Shown: positions 28,101-39,749 of the stretch, piece by piece | Layout: every line of letters starts with the position of its first letter | Position numbering within the stretch: the stretch's first letter is position 1 | Program-made: the position numbers and the translations under genes | Assembly (NCBI GenBank): GCA_020152595.1 | Contig: JAIGNY010003296.1 | Location: 750,001 to 814,000, forward strand | From: Chiridota heheva | Taxonomy: Eukaryota; Echinodermata; Holothuroidea; Apodida; Chiridotidae | DNA: 64,000 bases | Direction of reading: 5' to 3' | The notes under the pieces: model-generated | The model's input: only the letters and a program-made list of their open reading frames with translations | The model's database searches: none | What the model was told of the DNA's origin: nothing

Positions 28101-28320
28101 AACAATCCCACAAATTGGAGTCATGAAATGTATTTGTTACTCTTTACAACGTATCATTGGTTAAACACTAACGCGAATTTGATTTTGATTTTGCATGAAA
28201 GGAATGTCGTGTGAACATTTACTTAATCGACGAGGAAGAACAATTGATGGAAGCCATTTGATGTCACGAAAAAATGGAAGTCTTTTAATCCTTTGCTTAG
28301 TGATTCCATATCTTAATTAA
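25148..28320. repeat. Degenerate tandem segmental array
   Basis: Three related units of about 720-750 bp begin near 25148, 25897 and 27187 at CTATCC(G/C)... and CTTTAACAAC. All three share ACCACGTGCAATGGGTCTTTGG or close variants and CTTACCGTAAAATATGCC-type words. The second unit is enlarged by MITE copy B. A further duplication of about 310 bp follows (units at about 27700 and 28010, sharing ACAGACCTGATAAAAT and TATATGATAGAAAACAAATTGA). Short frames inside (27675-27890, 28020-28214) are matching copies with no recognised domain. Confidence 0.75.
26054..26617. mobile_element. CAGT-terminal MITE, copy B (564 bp, 5-bp TSD)
   Basis: Starts CAGTTTGGGTCGTACC and ends GGTACAAACCAGACTG. ATCAT lies on both sides (26049-26053 and 26618-26622). 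Paralogous array units without the insert (around 25310 and 27335) act as empty sites, confirming the boundaries. It is the reverse-orientation relative of copy A, sharing ATGCATTGTGG(G)A/TCCACAATGCATC, TTCGCGAAAGTAAAACAA and GATCGGGAGA. Confidence 0.88.
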
Positions 28321-29049
28321 TCAGGTGATGGGTGCAAAAATAAAGTGATATATAATAGCATCTACAGTCAAAATATCTATATTGTTTACAATCTACTATA
28401 ATCATGAAAATAATAGTAAAGTTAAACCACCAAAGTTAATTGAAATCTTACCATTTTACAGCTTCTAAAAAAAATCCAGTAAAATATATGTTTTTTGTAT
28501 ATTTTTTTGTAATCTATTTTTATTTGTACATTCATTGTTATACCGTTCGCAGCAATAATTTACGCAGCGAAGTTGTGATTGTACTAAGCACATCTAAAAC
28601 TGGATAACACCTCCAGGTACCATTAGTTGGGGAAGATGACGCGGAAGTGGTTCACGGCTGTGCGGCTAAATTTAAAGCTCAACGTTTTATATATATGTCA
28701 CTTGTACTCCAAAGCCAGCAGAGCCGTGACAATTAACCCGCATACTTTGACGCAGAAAAATGTACGTTTAAACTTCTGCATCTTTTATCCTCTGTGATTT
28801 AGAATCATGTCCCTAAAAAGAAAAAGAAGAAAAGGTAAATACTTTTTTCCAGGTTGATATAGCACGCACACCTCGTAGATTTTGATGATTAGATACTGAT
28901 GTACCAATGGATGCGTAGATGGATAAATATGGATAAATGCATATATGGATAAATACGGATGGGTAAATTGATGGATGGAGGATGAATGGATAAATGGATG
29001 TATGAATAGATATATGAATATATATATATGAATTTTCGATGGACTGGCA
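28321..29049. other. Region downstream of the receptor gene
   Basis: No exon recognised. An imperfect GGATAAAT/GGATGGAT tandem stretch occupies about 28905-29010. The region may hold the receptor 3' UTR on the minus strand, but I see no decisive poly(A) signal. A further C-terminal exon cannot be excluded because the last exon has a donor-like AAG|GTATGA at 29056. Confidence 0.35.
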
Positions 29050-29363
29050 TCATACCTTGTATGAGGACGACTGATTTTTGCTCGGCGTGCCAGGCGGGAG
29101 GAGGCCATTCTTTAGTTGTAGGATTAGTGACAAGCTATTGTTCGTACGACTGATTGTATTAGTAACTTCGACTGATCCCGTGTAGGTTGAATCACGAGGT
29201 TTCTTTTTGTGACTTCGGTGTCCCCTGAGTTCACATGAAGGGCACAGTAGCCAATGTTTGAATTGGCGTGTGGTCATCGTGTAAAGGATAGGATTAATGG
29301 CGCTGTTTACAGGGAGTACGAAAACTGCAAACCACGCATGTGCCGTTGGAGAAATCTGAATAC
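29050..29363 (-). CDS. RXFP-like gene, last exon: TM7 and C-tail
   Basis: The acceptor is CCCCCATAG|GT (exon begins at 29363, phase 1), completing the Gly codon split with the preceding exon. It encodes TM7, WFAVFVLPVNSAINPILYT, holding the NPxxY motif, then TMTTRQFKHW (helix 8 region) and a cytoplasmic tail rich in Ser/Thr, Lys and Arg with several possible phosphorylation sites. Reading through, the frame ends at TGA (29050-29052) after SSSYKV. A donor-like AAG|GTATGA at 29056 leaves open an alternative spliced tail. Confidence 0.85.
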
Positions 29364-29640
29364 CTATGGGGGAGAAAAAAGTTAAGTGAGAATTGAATTT
29401 TGTTTATATCAAAAACACATATGAGGTAAGGAACAAATTATTCAAATGAAAATTGTTTTATGAATCCTTGAGTATATAAAATAAATTATATGCCACGGTC
29501 TGTGTATACTTAAAATTGTTGCACGCGAATTGCGCAGTAAATCACAGATAATCTTTTAACACATTTCATTAAGGAATAATTAAAACATGAAAAAGTGATC
29601 AATTAATTAAATTATTTTGTAAAATTGGATATTACTCAAC

Positions 29641-30533
29641 CCAACAAAGTGACGTGTGAATGGTGAAATGGATAAACTGTTTCAGTAAACGAACCTCCAT
29701 ATGTAAGAAGCTTGACAATGATGATTGGCATCCAACAAAAGAAGTCTGTAGCAACAATCACCGTAAAACGCTTCATTAAAGCCCAGTCCTGGCTCACTTT
29801 AGTTGAACGTGTGGCAAGGTTTGATTTTCGAACAGTGCTGAACATCCTCACGTAAGCGTATGCAATGAACGTGAACGAAATGAAATTAGCAATGACAAAC
29901 ACAAAGAGTGAAAATACCCAACCCTCGGCGAACGGTCGATCAAATTGCAAGGGAAGACAAACTCCATTGGCTCCGTAAAAGAACTCGCCAAAATATGCAT
30001 GGTGAAGAATTGGGAGCGCTGCAAGCACAAGCCCAATGGCCCAAAGGAAACACATTAAAGATGCTGCAGATGCGATGTTGCGATTTCGAAACTTAAAGGG
30101 ATGAACGATGCATATAAACCTGTCTGCTGTGATCACAGTAAGAGTGAAAACAGACATTTCACTAGACAAAAGGCTGAACGCCCCACTCACTTTACACATC
30201 CAACTGCTACGCCACTCCAGTGCAACTCGGATATATTCCCCACGATACATGACGTCATGTACGGCTACTATCAGTAAGTAAACTCCCATCAGAAAGTCAG
30301 ACAAAGCCAGGTTTACAATAAAGAAGTTGTGGACGCGGTTTTCTTCCTTAATTACACATCGTGCGATGAGGACCAGCAGATTTCCAACCGAAGCCAAAAT
30401 TGCTACAAGCCACACTGCTATTCGCAATATTTTGCTTCCGAGTAAGTTCTCTACAGTTGATAAACCGTTGCTCTTTGGGAAACAGTACTGGACGTTTGGC
30501 GCGTATCCACACAAGTAAAATTCATCGAAGTGA
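29641..30533 (-). CDS. RXFP-like gene, 7TM exon (TM1-TM6)
   Basis: An 893-bp exon with acceptor ACCAATACAG|T (phase 2) and donor TTGG|GTTGAG (phase 1). It begins with HFDEFYLCGYAPNVQYC, the conserved junction between the last LRR and TM1 in relaxin receptors. TM1 carries ASVGNLLVL, TM2 has NLALSDFLMG, and TM3 begins at the conserved Cys (WMCKVSGAF) and ends in TADRFICIVHPF, where DRF stands in for DRY. ECL2 has YGANGVCLPL with the second disulfide Cys. TM6 has DFFCWMPIIIVKLL. The TTG at 30512-30514 is an internal Leu codon, not a start. Both splice phases match neighbours. Confidence 0.93.
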
Positions 30534-33500
30534 CTGTATTGGTAAATAAGAAAGAACAGTTAAGGGTGTGTTCAAGGAAGAATCAACGCGTATCGACCTT
30601 GTTAACGTTTTCAAATAATTTAGGGCTTCTGAAGTCAAAGATTTAAATCGAATTTCAGGATTTACCTTTTCTAAAGAAGAGACAAGTGAAAATCATTTAC
30701 TTTAATATATAGAAAGATGTATAACAACATGTATCAACATGTATCAACAGGAATTCTCACGATCACTGATCTAAATCTTTTCACTCATTCCACTTGTTAT
30801 CAGTAGTGTTGATTTTCTTTCCAGGGTTTTTATATTAACTTTTTAGAAGCCAAATTTGAAAAATGTTTGCCGCCCAATTTTTTTTATTTGGGGCTTTGTT
30901 GAGACTTGTTCGGCAGTTCGGTAACACAAAATATTATTTCTTTTTATATAAATTTTGATAATTTGGCTTTTTATCATTATTTTTTTATATTAATTGTTTT
31001 ATTATCATTATTTTATTATTTTTCTTTCTTTTTGGCTTTTTTAGTTTTGGTTTTTCCTTTTTCCTTTTTTTTTTTTTTTTTTGGCTTTTTTTCTTTTTTT
31101 CTTTTTTTCTTTTTGACTTTTTGTTTTTTTCTTTTTTTTTTTTTAAAACTGATTTGCGCATGGAAAGATTTACCAATCCTGGTATTTTCCCTTCCTCCAT
31201 CAATGTTAGATATCTTTAAACAGCAAACGTTTGTCGCTCGTCATATAGATGACCATCGTATTCCACGAAATTGCTACACTTGGCACGTGACGAACTATAC
31301 TCTTCGTTTCCGAATCCAAACTATCATTTAGGCACCATTTTTATTTTATTTTTTTTTTTATTACAACATGCCAAAATACACTTTTGATCATAGACCCCCA
31401 TCTCAATACATCACCGCTTAGTTAGAACCCTCCTTGTTATTTATTTTATAATTTTATAGAACTACATAATGCTCAATATTTCCAAGAAAAACAATCAAGA
31501 AACTAAACTCAACATCTTTTTACAAAATTGTGTGCGCATTACTTAACGTAAATGATTAAAGCGAGACGAAATTTACGGCATGATTTTCTGCTATTCCATA
31601 TAATCGAAAATATTGTGGTTTGTATATAATCTCCTTTATCACGAACAAGTTCATGATTTAAATAATTTATCCGTATTTCTTCTTGAGCATTTACTATATA
31701 ATTAACATGAACTACAACGTATTGCAACTAAAGAAGATTACATAGTATGTAGGCTTGAACGGCCATTTAATGATTTGTACTAAATTAGGCAAACATTCAA
31801 TACAAATTATTAATTTTTCATATATGATAGAGAAAATTTATAGAAACAAGGTGGTAGAAAAACTTTGTTGATATTTTATTCCGTTTAGAACTTATAACAA
31901 TTAAAGAATAGAAAATGTTCTTAAATACACATCGTACAGTCTCTTTCAGCTCGGTGACGTCATCAAGGCAATTCCAGCAGTACTTATATTTGTAATCCTA
32001 ATCCATAAATTCATATAGCGCACACTTCTAATCTGGAAATCTTCAGTGGAGCTTAACAAATAAAACATCAAAACAATGAAAACACAAGAACGACAGTCGC
32101 TCCCCCAGCGCAACGAGACTAACACATACAAAACAAACAAAACAGGAGATACCTCTAAAACTGATTGAAAAGTTAAGTCTTTAAATGACGCTAAAACATT
32201 TACCGACTGAGCAAGTTTAATACTATCTAGTAGGTATTCCAACATGTCGGTCCCATTACACCGAAAGAACGACCAGCAAAAGTTTGACGTTTGGTAAATG
32301 GTACAAATAACTTTTTATATGAGATAGTAGACCTGGTGTTCCGTCTAATGGGTATATCGATTAATATATCCTTTAAAAATTTTGGTGCCTAGTTATTTAC
32401 ACACTTGTACACTAAGGTAAGTACCTTGTGCTGGATTCTCAATTTGACTGGCAGCCAGTGTAGGATTTTGAGGCATTGCTAACTGCTATAATATTTTTCT
32501 TTGTCCATAACTGTTTTGGCTGCAATATTCTGTACCCTCTGAAGTTTGTTCAATTCACACTCCGGAAGTCTTATAAAGATTGCATTCACATAGTCTATGT
32601 GTGACAGCACTACCCAAGACATTAGTGTGGAGCAAGCATCCTGCGAAAGGTACTGGCTAATTTTTTTATTTTGTAAATTCCCTCATTGTAATTTTACATT
32701 TTTCTTGATTTTTTAACGCATTCCCCATTAATATTGATTACATCAATTTTGCATTTTGATATTTAGCTTCTGGATCCCACTTGATGAACAACTCCGTTTT
32801 AGATTAATTTATTTTCAGCTTGTTTGCGTCAATCCATTATTTGATATCTGTACACAGATTTTCAAGGATATGGATGGAGTACTTTCTCTTAATGTAGTAT
32901 TACGATCGTAAGCTAAATTAAAGGTATGATCATCTGCGAATTCAAGCATATGCCGACTTGAATGCTCTTCGACGACATTGATAATACAGTCCCTAGGTCT
33001 TAAATAGTTCTCAAACTAGTATAACGTCTTGCCCCTTAGACCATACTTTGCAAACAGGACCTTCAATAGAATGTTATGGTCCACGGTATCAAAGGCTGCG
33101 CTAAGGTTGATAGCAATTAAAAGCGTCACCTTTTGGTTCTCCATATTCCACAAGATATCATTCATCAATTTCACAAGTGCAGTCTCGCAACTGTAATTGC
33201 TGCAGACTGGTAATCAGGGAACAGCGAATATAGGTCGCAGTGCTGGTTAAACTGTGAAAGAACTGCCCTTTCCAACACTATTGATAGGAATGGCAGGTTT
33301 GATACCGGTCTATAGATGCTAGGGACCAGATCCAGGCCAATTTTGTTTTTTAAATAATGGTCTGATTATGACCGTATTCCATTTAATTGGAAAAGTACCT
33401 TGTCCCAAAAAAGTATTCATTATTCTTGTTATGACTGGTAACACTGCCGGCAACACTTTTTTAAAGGAAGGATGTCTGTACTATATCATATTCGCAGAAT

Positions 33501-35034
33501 TTAGACTGCATTTTCAAAATGATTCTTTCCACCTCATCTTCCACCAGTGGCTTAATTTCCTTCAAAAGTGGAACAGTTGACAACTCCGGTTCGTATGTTG
33601 TTTTGTTTGACAAATCATCAGGAATACCGTTCCTCTTATTCATGAAAAAGGTTGCAATCTCATTTGCTCAGTCCTTTTCAGTTTTTCCTCGAGGCAGAGG
33701 GACTCTGTTCTTTGTTCCAGTTAAATTTTAAACTAATTTGTACAATTCTTTGATGTTTCCCTTATCCTGAAGAACCATATTTGAAATTACACATTTCTTT
33801 GTATCCCTTAGTTTGTTGTTATATCATTTCTGGCAATTGTAAATGTTTTTCATTAATGAGGTTCTTTGTGTGTCCTTCATATCTTTTCCGCCTTACGCAT
33901 AGCGGTTCTCAACTGCTTGATGTCATCAGTAAACCATGGTTTTGGTGTCCTTATTGTGATCATTTTTTTCCGCGGTGCATGTTTATCCAATGCATTTATA
34001 ACGTCCTGATGTAAGGTATCGACTAATCTATTGAATATCCATATCTGAATTCCTCCATAAATTGATGGAGCTTGACTGTTTTCGATTTCCAATAAGTAAT
34101 TAATTTCCTTATCATGTTATCCTTTGGTATACTAATTATGTATTTAATAGAAGAGTGGTATTTTTATTTAATTTATTCACATTTTTATATTATCGAACAG
34201 CATTTTTAGTTCATTATAGAGATATGCTGGAATATATAATTTACAAGAAAAATTTTTTTTTTTACCTGGTGTACATCAAATTTTCAAATAAGAAAAAAAT
34301 CCAGTCATTTCTAAATTAATACAAAAGACGTTTTGATGAAATTGTTTCTATGACATCACAGATGTTGCCAATTACTCATTTTTGTCCAAATTCGAAAATA
34401 ATTTAAAATTTTGTAATTTCTTAAAGGGATAAGATACTAACATATTCTTTTCACCACTTTTTTCTAAAATGTTTCTCTACCATATATAAAAAAATCAAAA
34501 TCCATGGGAATATTACTTTACGCTTTGGATACATTTCAATCTTATTCTCTTACTTGATTCAGTTCAAAACTTTAACTTTTTTCCAGATTTTATTTAAGAA
34601 TAAAGAACAGCTTCAAAAAAGTTTCAAATTCTGAACAAACAGTCTTTAAATTACGCAATTACCTGTAGTTTCCGAGTAAATGTTTGAAGAATTAATGAAT
34701 GCAAAAGTTGTGATGTATGAAAGAGAAGACAGATCAAAATATTCAATGTAATTCTTTCAAATGTTGTCCTAAATTTAAGTCAGGGAAAATCATTAGACTT
34801 TTTTTCTGCTAAATTTTGATGGAGGGTATGGTGGCAATTGCAAATATCTTGGTCACATTTACCTGTTCCTATTCACAGAACGGTGGTGAAGAATTGAAAA
34901 ACAGTAGGTTAACATCATGAAATTCATATGTTTTTTTCCTCTTGTCACGAAATTACAATACAATTTGCACAATTTATTAAAGTAAGGCTTTAAAATTTAA
35001 AATGTTAACATATCTTAAACGTTTAAGATCTCAC
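30534..35034 (-). other. Intron between last LRR exon and 7TM exon
   Basis: A 4.5-kb intron. Contents: a T-rich TTGGC-containing stretch (30840-31150), AT-rich DNA, and a decayed LINE at 31950-34100 in the same orientation as the gene. No further exon recognised. Confidence 0.7.
31950..34100 (-). mobile_element. Decayed non-LTR retrotransposon (LINE), minus strand
   Basis: Read on the minus strand, typical LINE segments occur in order: a linker after the endonuclease (HAPRKKMITIRTPKPWFTDD, about 33890-34000), a DEVERIILKMQSK segment (about 33500), RT fingers with YRPVSNLPFLS-like residues (about 33280-33320), the catalytic box LEFADDHTF (about 32935), and a C-terminal domain with SFGVMGPTCWNTLLDSIKLA spread around 32200-32270. 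The 3' end GCGCTATATGAATTTATGGATTA at about 31995-32020 is a LINE tail motif. Frameshifts and stops show it is dead. The CR1/L2-like assignment is inference. Confidence 0.72.
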
Positions 35035-35106
35035 ATGTAATCAAGGTTTGTCAAAACGGCAAAAATTCCCCGAGGCAACGTCATGATGTGGTTATCCATC
35101 AGATCT
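35035..35106 (-). CDS. RXFP-like gene, LRR exon 12 (last repeat)
   Basis: 72 bp, acceptor TTTTCCAG|A, donor TACAT|GTGAGA, phase 2 at both ends. Encodes DLMDNHIMTLPRGIFAVLTN then LDY, an LxxNxIxxLPxxxFxxLxxL repeat. Its split codon joins the 7TM exon as Ile, giving LDYIHFDEFYLCGY, the expected relaxin-receptor junction. Confidence 0.9.
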
Positions 35107-35945
35107 CTGGAAAAGCAAGTAATATGCAAAATTGTTCAATCCATGCAAGTTTGAATCTAAGAAGCAAATGCCTAAATATCGTTATTAGAAAAAGTACCTT
35201 TTTGAAACATAAAACTGTAAAATGACTTTTTCGTTTTAGGCAATGACACTTGTGAATATACGCCCTTCATGTATAATCGAAAGACATCAATGACATACGC
35301 CCTTAATGTATAATCACACAACATTAATAGACATACGCCCTTCATGTATAATCACACGACATCTTATTAGCATGGTCATCTTATTATACTCCCAATACCT
35401 TCTAGGAAGACAGAATGATTGTCCCAAGCCAAACAATAGACCTATAAGCTCGCACAGGATCTTAGTAATTGGAAGAAATTCATAGTTGATTGAACAGCAG
35501 CCGAATAACGATGATGATGATGACGACGACGACGATGACGACGACAATGATGATTATAATGACGACGACGATGGTGATGGTGATGGTGGTGGTTGTTGTG
35601 GTGGTGGTGATAAAGACGATGATGATGATAATAATGATGATGATGATGGTGACGACGATGACAATGACGACGATGATGGTGATGACGATGACAATGACGA
35701 CGATGATGACGACGAAGACGACAACGACGACCCCAATGATGATGATGGTGATTGTGACAACGACGACGACGACGATGTTGATGATACTGCTGATGATTAT
35801 AATAATGATGATGACGACGAGAACGACGCCAATGATGATAATGATCATGAACAATATTTGTGAATTTTGTTGTAAATTGGTATTGACCTCCGACTCTCAC
35901 ACTTATAATGATTCTGCAAAACTGTGATTATACTTCTGTACTCAC
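35107..35945 (-). other. Intron with (GAY)n microsatellite
   Basis: An 839-bp intron. Positions 35503-35855 are an imperfect GAT/GAC trinucleotide array (see separate entry). Three near-identical words (ACATACGCCCTTCATGTATAATC) recur at about 35258, 35293 and 35331. Confidence 0.7.
35503..35855. repeat. (GAT/GAC)n trinucleotide microsatellite
   Basis: About 350 bp of GAT, GAC, GGT and AAT triplets. It yields poly-Asp, poly-Met/Thr, poly-Ile/Val, poly-Ser and poly-His frames, all artefacts of the array. It lies in a receptor intron. Confidence 0.92.
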
Positions 35946-36017
35946 AGGGAAGACAAATCCTTTACAGGTTCAAACGATCCTAACTCCACTTTTGCTATTT
36001 TGTTCTTCCGAAGACTC
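35946..36017 (-). CDS. RXFP-like gene, LRR exon 11
   Basis: 72 bp, acceptor CTTGAATAG|G, donor TCCCT|GTGAGT, phase 2. Encodes SLRKNKIAKVELGSFEPVKD then LSS, matching the single-repeat LRR pattern with Asn and Phe in register. Confidence 0.88.
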
Positions 36018-37063
36018 CTATTCAAGATTAAAAAGACTTGATAATTTTCTTTATGAATATAAAGTATGAAAACGATTTTCTTAAACTTAAATTGGAATCG
36101 TTTTGCTATTGTTTGATCAATGATGTATATGATGTATATCAATGATCAAACCAACTTTTGGCGTCTTACAATACTAGATAATTACCTATACAACTGCCAG
36201 AAAAAGAGAGTGTCATTTGGCATAAACATGCTGTAAACAACTACACAACTAACTTAATCTCCCATACTTGAAATTTAAAACCACACATATTTTTTTTTAG
36301 ATATGTAACTTCTACACAGAAGTTAGTGTGGAGGTTAGTAGCGTGTTGTATACAAACGAGAGGTCTGTGGGAAATCATTTATTGTACAGAAGATTAACGA
36401 CCTCGAGTTGCTCTTAAATCTGGTTTATGTAATGTAAGTCTTATCTAGAAGTAGAGACATTAAAACAGCGAGGGTAATTGTGTGTGTGTGGGTGTGTGTG
36501 TGTGTGTAAGGGGTGAGCGGGCAAAGCACTGAAAAAGATAAACCATCAGTTTCATTCAGGTTTTATTGGTGGCAAAATTTGACGTGGAACCAAAGAGCTC
36601 TTTGGTCGAACACTTCAGTCGTTTTAATTTTCGTATCAACATTTATTTAATCAATTGGAAATTTAAATTGCAACGAAATAAAAAATACGCTTTGAAAAAT
36701 ATCCCAGATGGTTTTTTAACATTCATGAGAAGTTATTTTTTAAAAACCCACCATTTTTTCAAAGAAATCACAAAATCGATGAAAAGGTTTAAACAAAGCA
36801 TCAACTTGTTTTCAATGTTAGGCAAAATGAATATATTTAAGATAAAATAACATACTCGGAGAAATAAGTAATGATAGGAGGCAAATTGTAAAAGAAAATG
36901 TTGTAACTATTTGATGTGCAGATCCGGATTACAAAGAGTACAATAAACGCAGTAAAATATGTCTTAGATTGTAATGTTAAGAACTCAGATAACGTTTTTT
37001 AGCAACAAAAGAAAGACATTTGATACTAAACCAGCCGATACAGTATAGATTGTTTATACTTAC
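36018..37063 (-). other. Intron, no exon seen
   Basis: A 1.0-kb intron with a (GT)n run at about 36478-36510. The plus-strand frame at 36566-36850 has no support. Confidence 0.6.
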
Positions 37064-37135
37064 AGAGTTGTGACTTTTTCCAGCCCTTCAAACATTCCAA
37101 TCGTTAAATTTTGTATCGTGTTTGAAGATAAGGTT
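37064..37135 (-). CDS. RXFP-like gene, LRR exon 10
   Basis: 72 bp, acceptor TTCAACAG|A, donor ACTCT|GTAAGT, phase 2. Encodes TLSSNTIQNLTIGMFEGLEK then VTT, an LRR module with the usual N/I/L/F/L spacing. Confidence 0.9.
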
Positions 37136-37379
37136 CTGTTGAATAAAATTAACTTAAAGTGAGATATTATGACATTTTCATACACTATTAACCCATTATA
37201 TCAAAAAGGTGCGATAATTGTATGGTCAAAATGGTTAATAGTTTCAACATGGTACGAAAAGTGGTCAAATTGCAATATTGATTTTAAAAGATTTTTGATA
37301 CTCGGTTTTTGGTTTCTTGTAATCAAGAAATTTCTTTATTAAAGGTATATGGTCTGGTACAAAAATGTTCTGTTTAATC

Positions 37380-37880
37380 ATTTTCCCGAAAAGAGCATTA
37401 AATCTTGAGTTTAATGGTCTTTGAATTTTGAAAATAGCATGTGTAGTTTTCAAGTAATCAAAATTTGATAATTTTTAGATTGATTGAAAAATTGTGATGT
37501 ATGAACAGAAAAATGCCCCCAAATGCTTTTGTTTTTCTTCGTATTTCTTTCCTTAATTTCAGACCTTGAAAATGTCCAAAATGCCTTCTCTAGCTTGAAA
37601 CTGGTAGGGGTGGTGGTAAAGATCAAATCCTCTTGATTAGAATTATCTTCGTTTTTTCAAAAGAAATGGCAGAGAGTGAAAAAACAATGGATTTGCATAA
37701 AAAGTAATATGTCCCATTTCTACATCACAAGAGTAACACAAAAATTTGCATATTTGCACAAAAATCTTCAAAAAGCTAAAATTCCTATTTTTACCCAACT
37801 TTAATGAAATATTTAGCTTTCTTTATGTTTTTAGGGATTTCAAATCAATTTAGCTGATGTTTCCTCTACCTGTCTACATA
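37380..37880. repeat. Dispersed repeat, copy 2 of 16550-17470
   Basis: Shares GAAAAGAGCATTAAAT/ACTTGAG, CCTTAATTTCAGAC(C/A)TT and AAAAATTTGCATATTTG in order with the left copy but lacks its 370-bp extra segment. Confidence 0.6.
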
Positions 37881-38419
37881 CAGTTACACGTTTGACGTTT
37901 TGACGATTATGTCGATTTAACTCCCTGGTCCATTGCATATGGCATCTCCAATAACTAAAGAACAAACAGCTTAAGCAAAGGGAGTATGAACAGACATAAC
38001 AGTGTTCTTAGTTTATAATACATCAATTTATCCTCCAATAACCTTAAGGACATGCGTAGTTTTTAAAACACTAATTAGAATAAACATCCTTCTTTTATTC
38101 GTGTAGGAAAATGACGCTTGCAAATGAGTTATATAGTTAAATCGGTAGGCAAAATTTTCCTGACTATATAACAAATAACAAGGAACAATAATAAATCGTA
38201 TTCAATGACGACTTCAATAGAAGATCATTGATTGCTTTCAGTTTGGTAGAGGTGATGTTGTAAGAAACTCCGGAAACAGGCTAACACGCAGCCTTCTTGT
38301 ACAAATCTGGTGATGGTATAAAAAGGCTATCAAGACTATTGTTTTAGTGTAATTTTCCTCATATTTGAAAAATCCATGATAAAAACATGTAAAGATTGTA
38401 CGGAGCATATAGTTATAAT

Positions 38420-38662
38420 AACAGCTTCTATTTTCAAAATGGATTTCTAGTGTCAAAATGGACTAAAAATAAAGCCTCACATTACCATTTTACTCCTTTT
38501 TTGTTACTGAATAAAAAATGTATTAGAGTAGCAAACAAGAATTTTGTTAGCTATTCTGGTACAGAGTTTTTTAAGTACTGAAAAAGGAGTATGATGGTAA
38601 TTTGAAGACTTTATTCCAGTCCATTTTAAGAATAGAAATCTATTTTGAATATAGAAGCTGTT
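38420..38662. mobile_element. Fold-back (hairpin) element, about 82-bp arms
   Basis: AACAGCTTCTATTTTCAAAA at the left faces ATTTTGAATATAGAAGCTGTT at the right. Pairing continues through AAAATGGACT and TACCATTTTACTCCTTTTT. The arms (38420-38502 and 38580-38662) pair with few mismatches around a loop of about 77 bp. No coding; intronic. Confidence 0.75.
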
Positions 38663-38869
38663 TAATGTTGTAAATCTCTTTGTTCCTTAAATAATGGCAA
38701 TCAAATCTATCATGAACTATCTTTTCTCGAGTTTTTCTGTTGTTCTTCGCAACAACTCATTAACTTTATGATATATTCATCAATGTATCAGTCAATGTTT
38801 CCCACAGAGTCTCACAATGATATATTACTCGGCATCACATTTCTATCAACAGTAGGTTTTATTACTTAC

Positions 38870-38941
38870 ATGTGAGTAAGAAGTTTTAAATTCGCAAATG
38901 AATTTGCCTCGATGAACTCAATCATATTGCTATCCAAAAGA
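38870..38941 (-). CDS. RXFP-like gene, LRR exon 9
   Basis: 72 bp, acceptor TTTCTTTCAG|T, donor CACAT|GTAAGT, phase 2. Encodes LLDSNMIEFIEANSFANLKL then LTH. The split codon with the previous exon gives Phe instead of the usual Leu. Confidence 0.9.
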
Positions 38942-39677
38942 CTGAAAGAAAAAATTATTAAACAAAATATTTTGGAATATGAATATGAAACACATTTCAA
39001 TTGATTCATCAAAAAAGTAATTATATTGAAGATATATAGATCCATTGTTGCCATAATATATGTTGAGCTGTCCGACAGTCCAAAGCTGTGTGTTTGGAGA
39101 TCTGCACACAATATTAAACTGGTTTGATTAAAAAACCTCTGTGGAGTGCTCTAGTAACTTTTGGCATGATACAAAAACGCACAAGATGCATGGAAATGTA
39201 TGTTGACAGAACGCAACCTTTATTCTTATTCTTAACAAGATAAAGTTTATCATTACTGATAAACGACAGTCTAATATTCATTTAACTCATACTGCCCTAA
39301 TAACGTGTTTCATTTTTAAAATATAGAAAATAGCTTTTTGTTTTAACTTGCTGCGAAAAATTGTGCGCATATTTATTTAATTGCACTCGTTCAATTTGAA
39401 CCTTCGCATAATTTCACAATTAATCTACTTAGAATGGTACAAGTAGAAGGTCTATAAATGTATCAAATAAAAGTTACTTATTTTCGTGTATTTTTATTTT
39501 GATGTTTGTTTCATAACATAGTAATCTGCACTAATAAGTTTCATTTGTTTAGAGGGATATTGGATATGCTTAGGGAGAACCAGAGGTTCAATATTGGTGG
39601 ATTTGGTCGTATTCAAAACAACTATTGAAATTACGAACGGCTCCCAAATGAAAGGATAAACACTTAATTGTACTTAC
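38942..39677 (-). other. Intron, no exon seen
   Basis: A 736-bp AT-rich intron without recognisable features. Confidence 0.6.
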
Positions 39678-39749
39678 AATTCTCTTAGATTCACAAGTTC
39701 TGGAAACATGTAACGGTGTATTCTATCAAGATTGTTCTTGTGTAGTTTC
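39678..39749 (-). CDS. RXFP-like gene, LRR exon 8
   Basis: 72 bp, acceptor TTATTCAAAAG|G, donor GAATT|GTAAGT, phase 2. Encodes KLHKNNLDRIHRYMFPELVN then LRE. Confidence 0.9.

Larger units (their letters stand above)
37136..38869 (-). other. Intron with dispersed repeat and fold-back element
   Basis: A 1.7-kb intron. Positions 37380-37880 match the repeat at 16550-17470. Positions 38420-38662 form a hairpin element (separate entry). An LRR-like word in one frame at 38238-38290 (SLFPEFLTT) ends in a stop and lacks usable splice sites. Confidence 0.6.

Noticed and set aside
29848-30096. Open frames overlapping the 7TM exon on both strands
   Set aside because: Shadows of the strongly supported receptor exon.
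33461-34092. Short minus-strand frames upstream of the 7TM exon as possible receptor exons
   Set aside because: The peptides match the order and motifs of a LINE polyprotein, not a receptor.
35442-35927. Overlapping frames with poly-Asp, poly-His, poly-Ser and poly-Thr runs
   Set aside because: All derive from the GAT/GAC trinucleotide array; both strands and all frames are open, typical of a microsatellite.
38238-38456. Minus-strand frame with an LRR-like word (SLFPEFLTT) between LRR exons 9 and 10
   Set aside because: It lacks the 72-bp length, phase-2 splice sites and Asn/Leu spacing of the real modules and runs into a stop.
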